This document shows positions 54,605 through 55,085 of a stretch of DNA of 55,085 bases, piece after piece. The translations under genes and the position numbers were made by a program. Source of the DNA: a virus. Where the stretch lies: positions 1-55,085 of the IMG/VR virus record IMGVR_UViG_3300021185_000718; one strand, given 5' to 3'. Every line of letters starts with the position of its first letter. The stretch's first letter is position 1. Below the pieces are notes generated by a model. That model saw only the letters and a program-made list of their open reading frames with translations. It was not told where the DNA came from and ran no database searches.

Positions 54605-54612
54605 TATTTATC
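54605..54612 (-). promoter_or_regulatory. Late promoter for the 63-aa gene
   Basis: GATAAATA on the minus strand, about 83 nt before ATG 54522. Confidence 0.6.
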
Positions 54613-54629
54613 CAGCAATTAGAAAGAAA

Positions 54630-54652
54630 GGGTGCAACTTGTGATTGCACCC
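54630..54652 (-). terminator. Terminator after the AlkB-like gene
   Basis: An 8-bp stem (54630-54637 with 54645-54652) followed by TTTCTTTCT on the minus strand. Confidence 0.8.
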
Positions 54653-54660
54653 CAACAGGG

Positions 54661-55085
54661 TTAAACGAACTGTTTTCCTATTTCTCTTTCTGCTTCAGTA
54701 GCCATTTCTTTATCCCATTTGTCCAAATGCTTTTTCATAAAGCTATTGAACACTGGTGGTACTAATGCTAATGCAAAGAGTGTGAAGTAACCTACACCTG
54801 TGTTAGGTGCACCTACTTCGTCAAGTTCCCAGAAGTGTGTTTCACCTCTGTCATGATGATCAGCCTGGCGACCAATCTCTATGAAGAACCAGCTTGTGAA
54901 TAATGTTGAGTTATCCCATGAGTGTCTATAGTCTATTGGTTCGCTTTTAACACGAATCAAACCATAGTGTTCTAGATAGTTAAGTGCTTCAAGTTCGAAG
55001 TTTGATATTAACCAAACAAGTCCGATACATGCGACACCTAACCAACCACCTGCAAAGAAGAACAATGCAAGTGTAGGTACACTCA
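54661..55085 (-). CDS. AlkB-like alkane/fatty-acid hydroxylase, N-terminus off the window
   Basis: The frame remains open to the right edge, so only the C-terminal 141 codons are visible. The segment has a membrane helix (GGWLGVACIGLVWLI), then LEALNYLEHYGLIR, the HYG signature of AlkB-type di-iron monooxygenases, HSWDNS and the last histidine box RQADHHDRG (family RHSDHHA-type), followed by a final membrane helix. The first two histidine boxes would lie outside the window. Hydroxylation of alkanes or related lipids is inferred; a fatty-acid desaturase-type activity is the alternative. Confidence 0.82.
   Translation of the reverse strand, partial: SVPTLALFFFAGGWLGVACIGLVWLISNFELEALNYLEHYGLIRVKSEPIDYRHSWDNSTLFTSWFFIEIGRQADHHDRGETHFWELDEVGAPNTGVGYFTLFALALVPPVFNSFMKKHLDKWDKEMATEAEREIGKQFV

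Noticed and set aside
1-55085. CRISPR arrays, integrase, attachment sites or insertion sequences
   Set aside because: I saw no repeat-spacer arrays, no recombinase gene and no transposase; the only inverted repeats are terminator hairpins and one palindrome.

Overview
The window looks like 55 kb of a large, low-GC (roughly 37-40% by eye) marine tailed-phage genome of the T4-like myovirus type. Supporting signs: densely packed genes with 1-50 nt overlaps; class Ia ribonucleotide reductase with glutaredoxin; a PAAR spike protein and a beta-helix tail fibre; an Hsp20 protein; many copies of the T4-type late promoter octamer NATAAATA just upstream of genes; and several N-termini resembling T4 capsid-targeting sequences followed by an [LIV]xE cleavage site. 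No capsid, portal or terminase gene lies in the window. The host is inferred to be a heterotrophic marine alphaproteobacterium (SAR11-like or a relative): the phage carries a circularly permuted, two-piece tmRNA gene typical of alphaproteobacteria, and a bilin reductase of the PcyA/PcyX type, but no photosynthesis genes are present. A cyanobacterial host is not formally excluded, because marine cyanobacteria also have permuted tmRNA.

Layout. 0-10 kb (minus strand): ATP-dependent DNA ligase, tRNA-Arg, small winged-helix protein, two 2OG-Fe(II) oxygenases, KdsB/KdsA for CMP-KDO, small conserved phage proteins, GNAT, GIY-YIG nuclease, ribosomal protein bS21 (copy 1), ClpP-like protease, metallopeptidase. 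10-19 kb: a DUF3307-like membrane protein (plus strand), a 530-aa unknown, then the overlapping operon clpS - heme oxygenase - flavin-dependent halogenase - ferredoxin-dependent bilin reductase, preceded by hsp20; GMP reductase flanked by 2OG oxygenases; bS21 (copy 2). 19-26 kb: a membrane/coiled-coil protein, three successive lipoproteins, a Rieske-type oxygenase that has lost its Rieske domain, the permuted tmRNA, CspA and small basic proteins. 25.7-36.5 kb: a porin-like beta-barrel protein, PAAR-M15 spike, two proteins sharing a repeated domain, glutaredoxin, NrdB, NrdA, beta-helix fibre, RecB-like nuclease. 36.5-38.6 kb: three more 2OG oxygenase-like genes. 38.6-46.3 kb: an apparent -1 frameshift gene and a cluster of probable packaged internal proteins, including tandem basic paralogs and an overlapping nucleotidyltransferase/ligase-like pair. 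46.4-48.9 kb (plus strand): tRNA-Gly, tRNA-Thr, small membrane and zinc-ribbon proteins, a class IIb aminoacyl-tRNA synthetase-like core followed within 10 nt by a hybrid class II tRNA with a GUU anticodon, IscU, a tiny leader/terminator unit and tRNA-Trp. 49-55 kb: class 3 lipase, SpeD-like protein, PiT phosphate permease, HNH nuclease, PRPP synthetase, short UDP-sugar dehydrogenase, and the C-terminal part of an AlkB-like membrane hydroxylase at the right edge.

Two promoter classes are readable by eye: about 19 near-perfect sigma70 promoters (TTGACA, 16-18 nt, TATAAT-like), presumed early, and about 23 NATAAATA late promoters. Four units (tmRNA, cspA, grx/nrdB, PiT) have both types superimposed. 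The genes together suggest a phage that reshapes host nucleotide pools (NrdAB, GMP reductase, PRPP synthetase), translation (two bS21, five tRNAs, tmRNA, synthetase-like protein), proteolysis (ClpP-like, ClpS, tmRNA), the envelope (KDO, porin, lipoproteins, PiT), iron/oxygen chemistry (2OG oxygenases, IscU, oxygenase, AlkB) and makes a bilin pigment. All functions are inferred from sequence motifs; no searches were run.
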